Shown here: in pieces, positions 29,214 through 37,165 of the stretch
Position numbering within the stretch: the first letter of the stretch is position 1
Layout of the letters: each line of letters begins with the position of its first letter
DNA from: Pseudoxanthomonas sp.
Lineage (GTDB): Bacteria > Pseudomonadota > Gammaproteobacteria > Xanthomonadales > Xanthomonadaceae
DNA length: 42,121 bases
Direction of reading: 5' to 3'
NCBI RefSeq assembly: GCF_002863005.1
Contig: NZ_PKDG01000047.1
Location: 1-42,121, forward strand
Translations under genes and position numbers: made by a program
Notes under the pieces: generated by a model
Databases searched by the model: none
Told to the model about the DNA's origin: nothing
Seen by the model: only the letters and a program-made list of their open reading frames with translations

Positions 29214-30377
29214 ATGATCGGTTTTTTCCGCCGCAAGAAGCCCCAGGACGGCCCCGACGCCGCCCAGACCCGCCCCAGCACCGAAGAGCTCGCCGCCGCC
29301 TTCCCGCGTGCGCCCGGCGAGCCGATGCCGACCGGCAGTGGTCCAGCATCCGTCCCTGCCGCGGACGACACCGCGCCAGGTTCCGTCCCCCCTGCCCCGC
29401 CCGCCCCCCATCCGGATGAAGAAGCGCGCACGGACGCGGCCCCCGCCGCCGCCGCGGGCAAGTCCGGCTGGCGCGACCGCCTGCGCCGCACGAGCGCCGC
29501 GCTGGGCCTAGCCGGCCTGTTCACGCGCAATCCGCGCCTGGACGACGACCTGCTGGACGAGATCGAGACCGCGCTGCTGACCGCCGATGTCGGCGTGCCT
29601 GCGACCACCGCGATCATCGAGGACCTGCGCAAGCGCATGAAGGAACGCGAGTTCGCCGACGCGCAGGCGCTGCTGAAGGCGCTCCGCGCGGACCTGATCG
29701 CGCTGATCACGCCGGTCGCGAAGCCTCTGGTGATCGACGCCGGTCGCAAGCCATTCGTCGTGCTTACCGTCGGCGTCAACGGCGTCGGCAAGACCACCAC
29801 CATCGGCAAGCTCGCGCGCCGTTTCAAACAGGACGGCCACAGCCTGATGCTGGCCGCGGGCGACACGTTCCGCGCTGCCGCGGTCGCGCAACTGCAGACG
29901 TGGGGCGAACGCAACGGCGTGCCCGTCATCGCGCAAGGCCAGGATGCGGACGCCGCCTCGGTAGCGTTCGACGCACTGCAGTCGGCCAAGTCGCGCGGTT
30001 TCGACGTGTTGATTGCCGACACTGCCGGCCGCCTGCACACCCAGACCGGCCTGATGAACGAGTTGGGCAAGATCCGCCGCGTGCTCGGCAAGATCGACGC
30101 GGATGCGCCTCACGAGGTGCTGATGGTCATCGACGGCACCACCGGGCAGAACGCGCTTTCGCAGCTGCGCCAGTTCCACGCGGCCGTCGGCGTGACCGGC
30201 CTGGTGGTCACCAAACTGGACGGCACGGCGAAGGGCGGCGTGGTGTTCGCGCTCGCACGCGAATTCGGCATTCCGATCCGTTATGCCGGCATCGGCGAGC
30301 GAGTGGAAGACCTGCGCGTATTCGATGCGGAATCCTTCGTCGACGCGCTGCTGCCGGAAGCGCTGGGTGGCGGCTGA
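29214..30377 (+). CDS. ftsY: Signal recognition particle receptor FtsY
   Basis: Encodes 387 residues from the ATG at 29214 (MIGFFRRKKPQDGP). The ~95-residue N-terminal A region is Pro/Ala/acid-rich, as usual for membrane-targeting FtsY tails. The NG domain carries GVNGVGKTTTIGKLA (P-loop), GDTFRAAAVAQL, DTAGRLHTQ, TKLDGTAKGGV and a C-terminal GIGERVEDLRVFD. It is the membrane-associated GTPase that receives SRP-ribosome complexes. A REP pair lies between it and mutY. Confidence 0.96.
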   Translation: MIGFFRRKKPQDGPDAAQTRPSTEELAAAFPRAPGEPMPTGSGPASVPAADDTAPGSVPPAPPAPHPDEEARTDAAPAAAAGKSGWRDRLRRTSAALGLAGLFTRNPRLDDDLLDEIETALLTADVGVPATTAIIEDLRKRMKEREFADAQALLKALRADLIALITPVAKPLVIDAGRKPFVVLTVGVNGVGKTTTIGKLARRFKQDGHSLMLAAGDTFRAAAVAQLQTWGERNGVPVIAQGQDADAASVAFDALQSAKSRGFDVLIADTAGRLHTQTGLMNELGKIRRVLGKIDADAPHEVLMVIDGTTGQNALSQLRQFHAAVGVTGLVVTKLDGTAKGGVVFALAREFGIPIRYAGIGERVEDLRVFDAESFVDALLPEALGGG

Positions 30378-30396
30378 CATCGGCGCCATGGCAGGC

Positions 30397-30461
30397 GTGG
30401 GAGCGACGTCAGTCGCGATGACGCCATCGCGGTGGCCGATCGCGACTGACGTCGCTCCCAC
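30397..30461. repeat. Paired REP-like palindromes
   Basis: Arms 30397-30418 and 30440-30461 are exact 22-base inverse complements with the GAGCGACGTCAGTCGC core, headed GTGGG. The right arm ends 12 bases before the mutY ATG, so mutY translation signals (AGGAC at about 30462) abut the repeat. Confidence 0.85.
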
Positions 30462-30473
30462 AGGACGCTGCAC

Positions 30474-31523
30474 ATGAGCGCTGACTCCTTCGCGCAGCGC
30501 CTGCTTGGCTGGTTCGACCTGCATGGCCGCCACGACCTGCCGTGGCAGCATCCGCGCACACCGTACCGCGTGTGGCTGTCCGAGATCATGCTGCAGCAGA
30601 CACAGGTGGCCACGGTCATTCCGTACTTCCTGCGTTTCGTCGATCGCTTCCCGACCTTGCCCGACCTTGCGGCTGCCACCACCGACCACGTGATGGCGCA
30701 CTGGGCGGGACTGGGCTACTACGCCCGTGCCCGCAACCTGCATGCCGCCGCGAAAACCTGCGTCGCCAACCATGACGGCGACCTGCCACGCGATTTCGAC
30801 GCGCTGCATGCGCTGCCCGGCATCGGCCGCAGCACCGCCGGCGCGATCCTGTCGCAAGCGTGGAACGACCGTTTCCCCATCCTCGACGGCAACGTCAAAC
30901 GGGTACTCACGCGCTTCCACGGCATTGCCGGGTGGCCCGGCCTGCCAGCGGTGGAAAAGCAGCTGTGGGCGTTGGCTGAAGACCATTTGCTCAACGTCCC
31001 CGACGGCCGGCTCGCGGACTACACGCAGGCGCAGATGGATTTCGGCGCCACGCTGTGCACGCGCGCCAAGCCTGCATGCGGGATATGTCCGGTACAGGAC
31101 GACTGCGTGGCGCGTCGCGAGGGGCTCACCGGCGCGCTCCCCACCTCCAAGCCGTCGAAAGTGCTGCCGGAACGCGAAGCGGTGGCGCTGTGGCTGGAAA
31201 ACGCGGATGGCGAGATCCTTCTGCAGCGGCGTCCGGAGACCGGCATCTGGGCCTCGCTGTGGACGTTGCCGCAAGCCGACACCGATGCCGGCCTGCGCGA
31301 CTGGTTCGCGCGCGAGATGAAGGGCGCGTACGACAACGTCGAAGAACTGCCTGTGGTCGTGCACACCTTCAGCCACTACCGCCTGCACCTGCAGCCACTG
31401 CGCCTGCGCAAGGTCGCCCTGCGCGCCGTGGTGCGCGACAATGACGACCTGCGCTGGGTGGCGCGCGGCGAGCTCGCCGCGCTGGGCCTGCCCGCGCCGA
31501 TCCGCAAACTGCTTGGGAATTGA
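30474..31523 (+). CDS. mutY: A/G-specific adenine glycosylase MutY
   Basis: Encodes 349 residues. The catalytic Glu lies in SEIMLQQTQVATVIPYF, the helix-hairpin-helix in LHALPGIGRSTAGAI with the catalytic Asp in ILDGNVKRV. The 4Fe-4S ligands show the C-x6-C-x2-C-x5-C spacing in CTRAKPACGICPVQDDC (about 195-211). The C-terminal ~120 residues form the NUDIX-like 8-oxoguanine recognition domain. It removes adenine mispaired with 8-oxoguanine or guanine. It is followed three bases later by yggX, a conserved pairing. Confidence 0.96.
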   Translation: MSADSFAQRLLGWFDLHGRHDLPWQHPRTPYRVWLSEIMLQQTQVATVIPYFLRFVDRFPTLPDLAAATTDHVMAHWAGLGYYARARNLHAAAKTCVANHDGDLPRDFDALHALPGIGRSTAGAILSQAWNDRFPILDGNVKRVLTRFHGIAGWPGLPAVEKQLWALAEDHLLNVPDGRLADYTQAQMDFGATLCTRAKPACGICPVQDDCVARREGLTGALPTSKPSKVLPEREAVALWLENADGEILLQRRPETGIWASLWTLPQADTDAGLRDWFAREMKGAYDNVEELPVVVHTFSHYRLHLQPLRLRKVALRAVVRDNDDLRWVARGELAALGLPAPIRKLLGN

Positions 31524-31526
31524 CTG

Positions 31527-31796
31527 ATGTCGCGCACCGTCTTCTGCCAGTACGAACAACGCGACACCGAGGGGCTCGACTTCGTCCCCTATCCCGGCGA
31601 GCTGGGCAAGCGCATCTACGCGGACATCGGCAAGCCGGCCTGGTCGGCCTGGCTGGCGCACCAGACGATGCTGATCAACGAGAACCGGCTGTCGCCGCGC
31701 GACCCGAAGCACCGCGCATTCCTGGAAGCGGAGCTGGAAAAATTCCTGTTCGGCGGTGGCGCGGACAAGCCGGCGGGCTACGTCCCGACGCCCTGA
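31527..31796 (+). CDS. yggX: Fe(2+)-trafficking / oxidative damage protection protein YggX
   Basis: Encodes 89 residues, the family norm. It begins [19 protein letters not shown] with the conserved Cys at 7 and contains [20 protein letters not shown] and [19 protein letters not shown]. It protects iron-sulphur proteins from oxidative damage. It is downstream of mutY, itself an iron-sulphur enzyme, in the same transcription unit. Confidence 0.95.
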   Translation: MSRTVFCQYEQRDTEGLDFVPYPGELGKRIYADIGKPAWSAWLAHQTMLINENRLSPRDPKHRAFLEAELEKFLFGGGADKPAGYVPTP

Positions 31797-31809
31797 GCCC
31801 GCATGCCCG

Positions 31810-32259
31810 TCACGGCTTGGCCTGGCGCTCCACCGCCGACGCCTCGCGCAACTCTTTCTCGCTGGCACGCAAGGCCTTGACGTCCAGCGGGCGGATGGTC
31901 TCGATGCGGCAGGGAATCTTGATGGGGGACGTGCCGGGACCGACCGGCAGGACGTCATCGAAACGCGCATTCACCCGGTTGGCGAACTGGGTGATGCTGA
32001 TGGCGGCGGCCGACTCCAGATCTTGGCAACGGCCGGCGAACTCGAGCAGGTAGCCCTCCTTTGGCTTGGTCCAGACCGCGAGCGCCGAATCGCCCACCGG
32101 GGTCCAGCCATTGAGATGGCCGAGGTAGCGGAAATCCTTGACCGGCTCACCGGCATGGTCGCGATAGAGGGCCAGCCTCTCGGCCGGGCTCAGCTTGCCG
32201 GTGGCGCAGCCTGCCAGCAGGAGGGAGGCCAGCAGGGCCGTGGGAATCAGGCGTTTCAT
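31810..32259 (-). CDS. Lipoprotein of unknown function (DUF6491-like)
   Basis: Encodes 149 residues from the ATG at 32259. MKRLIPTALLASLLLAGCAT gives a clear lipobox (LAGC, Cys at about 18). The mature part contains LALYRDHAGEPVKDFRYLGHLNGW, VWTKPKEGYLLEFAGRC and FDDVLPVGPGTSPIKIPCRIETI. It has two Cys in the mature region that could pair. This pattern is typical of small xanthomonad lipoproteins; the DUF name is from memory and should be treated as tentative. Convergent with yggX. Confidence 0.8.
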   Translation of the reverse strand: MKRLIPTALLASLLLAGCATGKLSPAERLALYRDHAGEPVKDFRYLGHLNGWTPVGDSALAVWTKPKEGYLLEFAGRCQDLESAAAISITQFANRVNARFDDVLPVGPGTSPIKIPCRIETIRPLDVKALRASEKELREASAVERQAKP

Positions 32260-32437
32260 GGGCGGACTCCTGTCGTTCGGGAGAAGGGCTGTCGATAACG
32301 CCGATGATGCGCCGGCGGCGGAGAGGCGGCGCAGGCCCTGCGAACCGCGTTCAGCCCGGATGCGGCTTGCCATCCTTCACCCCGATCCGTATCATCTGCG
32401 GCCTTCGCACCGGCAGCGCCGGCCCGCGACCGTTCAT

Positions 32438-32513
32438 GGCCTGGTAGCTCAGTTGGTAGAGCAGCGGATTGAAAATCCGCGTGTCGGTGGTTCGAATCCG
32501 CCCCGGGCCACCA
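32438..32513 (+). tRNA. tRNA-Phe (GAA)
   Basis: A 76-base cloverleaf with encoded CCA. The acceptor stem GGCCTGG/CCGGGCC has one G-T pair and discriminator A. The D-arm is GCTCAGTTGGTAGAGC. The anticodon stem GCGGA/TCCGC encloses loop TTGAAAA with anticodon GAA at 32471-32473. The T-arm is GGTGG-TTCGAAT-CCGCC. Confidence 0.96.
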
Positions 32514-32524
32514 TATCGATTCCG

Positions 32525-32553
32525 GAAGGCCCGCAGCGATGCGGGCCTTCTTC
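32525..32553 (+). terminator. Rho-independent terminator after tRNA-Phe
   Basis: An 11-bp stem GAAGGCCCGCA / TGCGGGCCTTC with loop GCGA, followed by TTCGTTTG. It lies 12 bases downstream of the tRNA. Confidence 0.85.
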
Positions 32554-32632
32554 GTTTGTATCGGCTGCCTCGCCCCCGCGCGGATCGCGTCCGCCACGAA
32601 GCGACCTTCTACCTCCGAGATATCCGGCGCCC

Positions 32633-33343
32633 ATGTCCGAACCCATCCGCCTTGCCAAACGCGTTGCAGAACTGACCGGATGCTCGCGCACGGAGGCCGA
32701 GCAGTACATCGAAGGCGGCTGGGTCACCGTGGACGGAGAAACCATCGAAACGCCACAGCACCCGGTGACCACGGAACGCGTGGAGATCGATCCGGCGGCA
32801 GAACGGGGCGCGGTCGAGCCGGCCACCCTGTTGCTGCACAAGCCGCAGGGCGTGGCGTGGCAGGACGCGCCGGCACTCGCGACGCCCGAGGCACACATGG
32901 ACGGTGACGACAGCGGCGTGCGCCCGCTGAAACGCCACTTCCATCGCCTGACGCCGCTCGTGCCGCTGGACGACGAAGCGAGTGGCCTGGTCGTGCTCAG
33001 CCAGGATGGCCGGGTGTGGCGCCGCTTGTCCGAAGACTACGCGCAGATCGAGCAGGAGTTCGTGGTGGAGGTCCGAGGCGCGACCGACCCCTACACGCTC
33101 AGCCGCATCGGTCACGTGGCGGCCTATCGGGGCCAGGGCCTCGCGCCCTGCAAGGTCAGCTGGCAGAACGAAGTGCGCCTGCGCTTCGCGATCAAGAACG
33201 TGCAGCCCGGCGAACTGCGCCACCGATGCCGCGAAGGCGGCCTGGACGTCGTCTCGATCCGCCGCTTGCGCATCGGCCGCGTGGCGCTGTCGAAGATGGC
33301 GGCAGGCCTGTGGCGCTACCTGCCGGCGGGTACGCGCTTCTAG
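32633..33343 (+). CDS. RNA pseudouridine synthase, RsuA/RluF-like
   Basis: Encodes 236 residues from the ATG at 32633. An N-terminal S4 RNA-binding domain (about 5-50; RLAKRVAELTGCSRTEAEQYI) precedes the pseudouridine synthase domain. The catalytic Asp is probably in VPLDDEASGLVVLSQD (about 103-118), where family members usually read RLDxxTxGL. Arg and Thr are replaced here by Pro and Ala. KPQGVAW, EQEFVVEV and SIRRLRIGRVAL also match the family. The target is probably rRNA, but the site cannot be read from sequence. Confidence 0.85.
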   Translation: MSEPIRLAKRVAELTGCSRTEAEQYIEGGWVTVDGETIETPQHPVTTERVEIDPAAERGAVEPATLLLHKPQGVAWQDAPALATPEAHMDGDDSGVRPLKRHFHRLTPLVPLDDEASGLVVLSQDGRVWRRLSEDYAQIEQEFVVEVRGATDPYTLSRIGHVAAYRGQGLAPCKVSWQNEVRLRFAIKNVQPGELRHRCREGGLDVVSIRRLRIGRVALSKMAAGLWRYLPAGTRF

Positions 33344-34079
33344 CCGGCCGCCGCGTAGCGCGCGCGACGGATTCGCACGCAACGAACCAAAGCCCGCATG
33401 CGTTCGTGTTAGGCAATCGCAGCGTGCCGCGCCCCGGGTCGACAAGGATTGCGGGGAGCTGCGACAGCGCGCCGTGGCATCGCCCACCGAGAAGAAGCGG
33501 CAGAGCCTGGCAGAAGCTGCAGCGGCAGGTGACGCTCGCGATGCGGCCGGAGCGGCGTGGGCCGAAGGTCGCTGCCCGTCGCGCTAGCGCAACGCGATCG
33601 CGGGAGACGTGCGGATCGGCAGCGATGCCGCTGTGATTGGCGCAGAGCGAGAATCTTGTCGAATCCGTTCCGCAGACGAGGGCTGCGTCGCGCATCGCGA
33701 TTGGCCGCGCTCGAGTCCCTTTCCATTGCCATGCAACCACGTCGCCAGCAGGATCAGGCAGGCACCGCAGATCCTGAGGATCGTGCAGGAATTCGCGTCG
33801 GGGGGCATGGCGTCGGACTCGATGAACAGGCGGGACTGGGCGACCGGGTGCGCTCGTGGCGCGCGGCAGGCCGTCCGCTACCCCTATCGGCAAGCACGCC
33901 CTGTGCCGGACAGAAGACCTGAGCGGGCAGCATGCTCACGCGATCCCGACACGTGGCAGCCGACGCTGAACGCTGAAACGCTACTGCATGCCGGGGCACG
34001 GGATGTTGACACCGCCTCCACGTGCCTTGGCCCAACGTCTCCGGCATCTCAGCTCCGGAACACCCGCGTGAACATCGTC
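33344..34079. other. 736-bp stretch with no credible gene
   Basis: Frames on both strands are open here because of high GC, but none has a ribosome site, domain or amino-acid profile of a real protein. The minus-strand frame through 33,370-33,700 reads as Cys/Arg/Ala-rich sequence without hydrophobic core periodicity. Short palindromes such as GCGCTAGCGC (about 33579) occur. It could be an intergenic repeat, a non-coding RNA or decayed sequence. The last ~120 bases probably hold the promoter of the following small gene. Confidence 0.5.
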
Positions 34080-34388
34080 ATGAAGACATCCCCGCATGTC
34101 CTTCCCGAACGCTTCGCCTGGCACCGCACCGACGCCGGCCACGAACTCCGAGTGGATGACACTGCGATTGCCGAGGTGCGACCCGTCAACGCGGGCCTGG
34201 TGCTGCGCGTGCTGGTCGACATGGGCGACATTTCGCCGTTCGAGATGGCGGTTCGCTGCGAGGAGCGTGCGATCGGCTGGGCTACCCAGTGGGCCCGCCA
34301 GCGTGCGGGACTGCTGTGCCGGTATGTGGACCGTCAGCCTGTGCAGCCGCCGCGCGGCGTCGACCCCGGGATGGCGCTGGCAGGGTGA
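34080..34388 (+). CDS. Small conserved-type protein of unknown function
   Basis: Encodes 102 residues from the ATG at 34080; a GTG four codons upstream is an alternative start. Visible stretches are FAWHRTDAGHELRVDDTAIAEV, LVLRVLVDMGDISPFEMAVRCEERAIGWATQWARQR (split for reading) and a Pro-rich tail. It is soluble, without motifs I recognise. It resembles short xanthomonad hypothetical proteins. It is convergent with the esterase gene, with seven bases between stops. Confidence 0.6.
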   Translation: MKTSPHVLPERFAWHRTDAGHELRVDDTAIAEVRPVNAGLVLRVLVDMGDISPFEMAVRCEERAIGWATQWARQRAGLLCRYVDRQPVQPPRGVDPGMALAG

Positions 34389-34395
34389 TGCGGCA

Positions 34396-35439
34396 TCACG
34401 GCGCGTCGCGCGGGGACTGCGTCACGCGGTCAAGGAAGGCGACGCTGCGCTCCATGGCCATGCGCCCGGCTTCGCTGTCGAGATTGAACTGGTATTCGTG
34501 GCCCAGTGCGGGAACATGGTCCTTCGGAAAGAACAGGGCGTCCACGGCGACTCCCTGCTCTTCCAGCGCGGCGGCCAGCGCACGTGAGTGCGGTTCCAGA
34601 GGATCGGCGTTGCCTGCGCTGATGAAGGTTGGTGGAAAGGCCGGGGTGACGTGGTGCACGACAGAGAACGTGTGCAACCGGGGATCGTCTCGGAAATCCT
34701 TCCGGCCAAGGTACGACCACAGGACGGTACGCATGAAGCCTGCGAACGGGCTGCCCCACTCGACCAGGCCGGCATCGTAGGGACCGCAATACAGCAGTGT
34801 GCCCGCGAGTTGTCCCGCTCGCAGGGCCGGGGTGATGCCGACACGACTGGCGTGCTCGGGTGAGGTGGTGATGGTCGCCACTTCGGCCGCGATCTGCGCG
34901 CCTGCCGAGTCCCCGGCCAGCACGATGCGGCTGGCATCGACATTCAGATCGCCTGCATTCTCCTGCACATAGGCCAGCGCCGCATTCAGCTGCCGCGCAG
35001 GCGTGGGCCACGTCGCGCCGGGCGCGATCGAGTAGTCCACGTTGACGACCACGACGCCCCGTGTGGCGAGGATGCGCAGGTAGTTGGCGACGTCCTCCCG
35101 GCGACCGGACACGAAACCCCCGCCGTGCACCCACACCACCGTGGTCAGCCGCCGGGTGCTTCCCTGCACGTCCGCGGGGAAGTAGACGTCGAGCAGCGCA
35201 TCGGGATCCGTCGCATCGTAGGACAGGGCGCGCTTCTCGGTGACGCCCGGGGGCAGATGCTTGCGCAAGGCATCGGACGCATCGGCCGCGCCGCGATCGA
35301 ATGCCCAGCGGATGAGCAGGACGGAGGGCCACGGGCTCAGCTGGAACGCGGTCCATGTCCCCACCCCTACGAACACCACCGCCAGCGCGATCCGTATCGC
35401 CCACCGACGCGTGCCGCCACCCCGCCTCTCGGTCGCCAT
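34396..35439 (-). CDS. HSL-type alpha/beta hydrolase (esterase/lipase), membrane-anchored
   Basis: Encodes 347 residues from the ATG at 35439 (MATERRGGGTRRWAIRIALA); the residues before that start are unlike coding sequence. One N-terminal transmembrane helix lies at about 13-32. The oxyanion HGGG motif is at 105-108 (WVHGGGFVSG), and the nucleophile Ser at about 178 in LAGDSAGAQ. The acid is probably in NADPLEPH, and the His in LGHEYQFNLD. These define the hormone-sensitive-lipase/carboxylesterase branch. The substrate is probably a small ester; location is probably the periplasmic face of the inner membrane (inference). Confidence 0.88.
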   Translation of the reverse strand: MATERRGGGTRRWAIRIALAVVFVGVGTWTAFQLSPWPSVLLIRWAFDRGAADASDALRKHLPPGVTEKRALSYDATDPDALLDVYFPADVQGSTRRLTTVVWVHGGGFVSGRREDVANYLRILATRGVVVVNVDYSIAPGATWPTPARQLNAALAYVQENAGDLNVDASRIVLAGDSAGAQIAAEVATITTSPEHASRVGITPALRAGQLAGTLLYCGPYDAGLVEWGSPFAGFMRTVLWSYLGRKDFRDDPRLHTFSVVHHVTPAFPPTFISAGNADPLEPHSRALAAALEEQGVAVDALFFPKDHVPALGHEYQFNLDSEAGRMAMERSVAFLDRVTQSPRDAP

Positions 35440-35506
35440 CGCCGTTCCCGCTTTCCCAGCCCGGCGCCGATGGTGCGCCTTTACGGCCGCGGCGCAAAGG
35501 GGAGGC

Positions 35507-35549
35507 AAAAAAAAGAAAAGCCACCTGGCTGGAGAGTAGCCAGGTGGCT
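35507..35549 (-). terminator. Rho-independent terminator after the sugar transporter
   Basis: On the minus strand a 12-bp stem AGCCACCTGGCT / AGCCAGGTGGCT with a 7-base loop is followed by a long T-run (TTTTCTTTTTTTT). It starts about 38 bases beyond the transporter stop. Confidence 0.92.
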
Positions 35550-35586
35550 GGGGACACGCGCCGGCCTCTCTCCGGCGCGCATGCAC

Positions 35587-37041
35587 TCAATGACCGTTGC
35601 CGGCCGCCAGCTTGTCCAGATCGATGCCCTGGTTGCGCAGTGTGCGGGTCGCGGCAATGGCGTAGTACGCCAGGTAGGCGAAGCACAACACGCCGACGAT
35701 GAAGCTGTAGTGGATGCCGACCTTGTCGGCCAGCGCGCCCTGCGCGATGCTGACGAAGCCGCCCCCCATGATCATCATGATCAACAGGCTGCTGCCCTGG
35801 TTGGTCTTGTCGCCCAGGCCGGTGATGGCCAGCGCGAAGATGCACGGCCACATGGTGCTGCAGAACAGGCCCACGCTGATGAAGGCCACCACGCTGGTCC
35901 AGCCGGTGGTGAACATGCCGATCAGCAGTGCAGCGATGCCGCAGAACGCGAAGTACAGCAGCATGCGCGCCGGATTGCCCTTGCTCGCCAGCGTGGCCAG
36001 GATCATCAGCACGATGACGGCGGCGTAGCCGAAGAACTGGGACACCTCGTGGCGCATGATGGCGTTGACGGCCAGGAATACGCCGAACGCCAGGTAAGGC
36101 AGCAGCAGCGTCAGCCAGCGCTTGGCTCCGGAACTGACGTTGAACGCGCCCGCCGCACCGCCCCAGCGCCCGATCATCAAACTGGCCCAGTACAACGACA
36201 CGAACGGCGCGATCTGCGAGGTATCCAGACCCAGCCCCTCCGGCGATTCAAGATATGCCGGCAGGTTGCTGATGGTGGAAACCTCGACGCCGACGTAGAC
36301 GAAAATGGCGATCATGCCCAGCACCAGCTGCGGATACGCCAGCGCCGACTTCTTGTGGATCAGCTTGCTGCTGTCCTGCGCCTCGGTCTCGGAGAGCTTC
36401 TCCAGGTCGATGTGGTTGGGCACCGAGGAGAACTTCAGGAAGACGGCCACCAGGATGAAGGCGACACCCAGCACCAGGTACGGCGTCTTGACGCTTTCGA
36501 TGCTGGCTTCAGTGTTGCCGCTCAGCACGCTGCCGAAAATGGCCAGGCTGACCAGCAGCGGGCCGATGGTGGTGCCGAAATTGTTGATGCCGCCCGCCAT
36601 CGTCAGGCGCTGCGCACCGGTCTTCGGATCGCCCATGACGATCGCCAGAGGATTGGCCGCGATCTGTTGCAGCGAGAATCCAAGGCCGACGATGAACAGA
36701 CCCGACAGCATCAGGCCGAACGAGCCGGTGTTGGCGGCCGGATAGAACAGCAGCGTGCCGAGCGCCGAAATGACCAGTCCCAGGCAGATGCCGTTCTTGT
36801 AGCCGATCTTGTTGAGCAGGTCGAGGCCGATCAGCTTCGAGACCGCCACGTAGATCAGGGACCCCACGGTGTAGGCCACGTAGAACGCAAAGGCGACGTA
36901 CTGGCTCTGCGCCTGCGTCAGGTTGAACGCTTTCTTGAACACCGGGATCAGGATGTCGTTGCTGGCGGCAACGAAACCCCAGAAGAAGAACACGGTGATC
37001 AGCACGCCGAACTGCGACCATCGGGTGGTTTGTGTGGTCAT
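35587..37041 (-). CDS. FucP-family sugar:H+ symporter (MFS)
   Basis: Encodes 484 residues with about 12 hydrophobic helices. Landmarks of the FHS/FucP branch are FFFWGFVAASNDILIPVFKK in helix 1, VAYTVGSLIYVAVSKLIG, GLGFSLQQIAANPLAIVMGD, GGINNFGTTIGPLL, and a late CSTMWPCIFALAITGLGDKTNQGS. Members import fucose, glucose, galactose or related hexoses with protons. Its place after a GH3 glucosidase gene suggests import of the released monosaccharide, probably glucose. Confidence 0.92.
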   Translation of the reverse strand: MTTQTTRWSQFGVLITVFFFWGFVAASNDILIPVFKKAFNLTQAQSQYVAFAFYVAYTVGSLIYVAVSKLIGLDLLNKIGYKNGICLGLVISALGTLLFYPAANTGSFGLMLSGLFIVGLGFSLQQIAANPLAIVMGDPKTGAQRLTMAGGINNFGTTIGPLLVSLAIFGSVLSGNTEASIESVKTPYLVLGVAFILVAVFLKFSSVPNHIDLEKLSETEAQDSSKLIHKKSALAYPQLVLGMIAIFVYVGVEVSTISNLPAYLESPEGLGLDTSQIAPFVSLYWASLMIGRWGGAAGAFNVSSGAKRWLTLLLPYLAFGVFLAVNAIMRHEVSQFFGYAAVIVLMILATLASKGNPARMLLYFAFCGIAALLIGMFTTGWTSVVAFISVGLFCSTMWPCIFALAITGLGDKTNQGSSLLIMMIMGGGFVSIAQGALADKVGIHYSFIVGVLCFAYLAYYAIAATRTLRNQGIDLDKLAAGNGH

Positions 37042-37106
37042 GGATTGGTATGCCTGCTTGAAGAGGATCCGGACGGAGCGGCCAGCCTACGGAGCGGCCG
37101 CGCGAT

Positions 37107-37117
37107 TGCAACTTGCA
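37107..37117. promoter_or_regulatory. Possible operator upstream of the transporter
   Basis: A perfect 11-base palindrome TGCAA-C-TTGCA lies about 66 bases before the transporter start, in the 124-base gap after the GH3 gene. It is short and could be chance. It is reported because a sugar-responsive repressor site would be expected near here. Confidence 0.25.
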
Positions 37118-37165
37118 CTGCGTCAGCCGCGCCCCGGGGCCCTGCGGCCATGGAGCGTGGCTGGA

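Noticed and set aside
32438..32513. tRNA-Phe as an integration site of a mobile island
   Set aside because: No integrase, no duplicated tRNA 3' end, and flanking genes are ordinary in composition.
33192..33893. Minus-strand frame in the gap after the pseudouridine synthase as a real protein
   Set aside because: It starts antisense to the end of a real gene, has no ribosome site, hydrophobic core or motif; kept only as a possible repeat or non-coding RNA.
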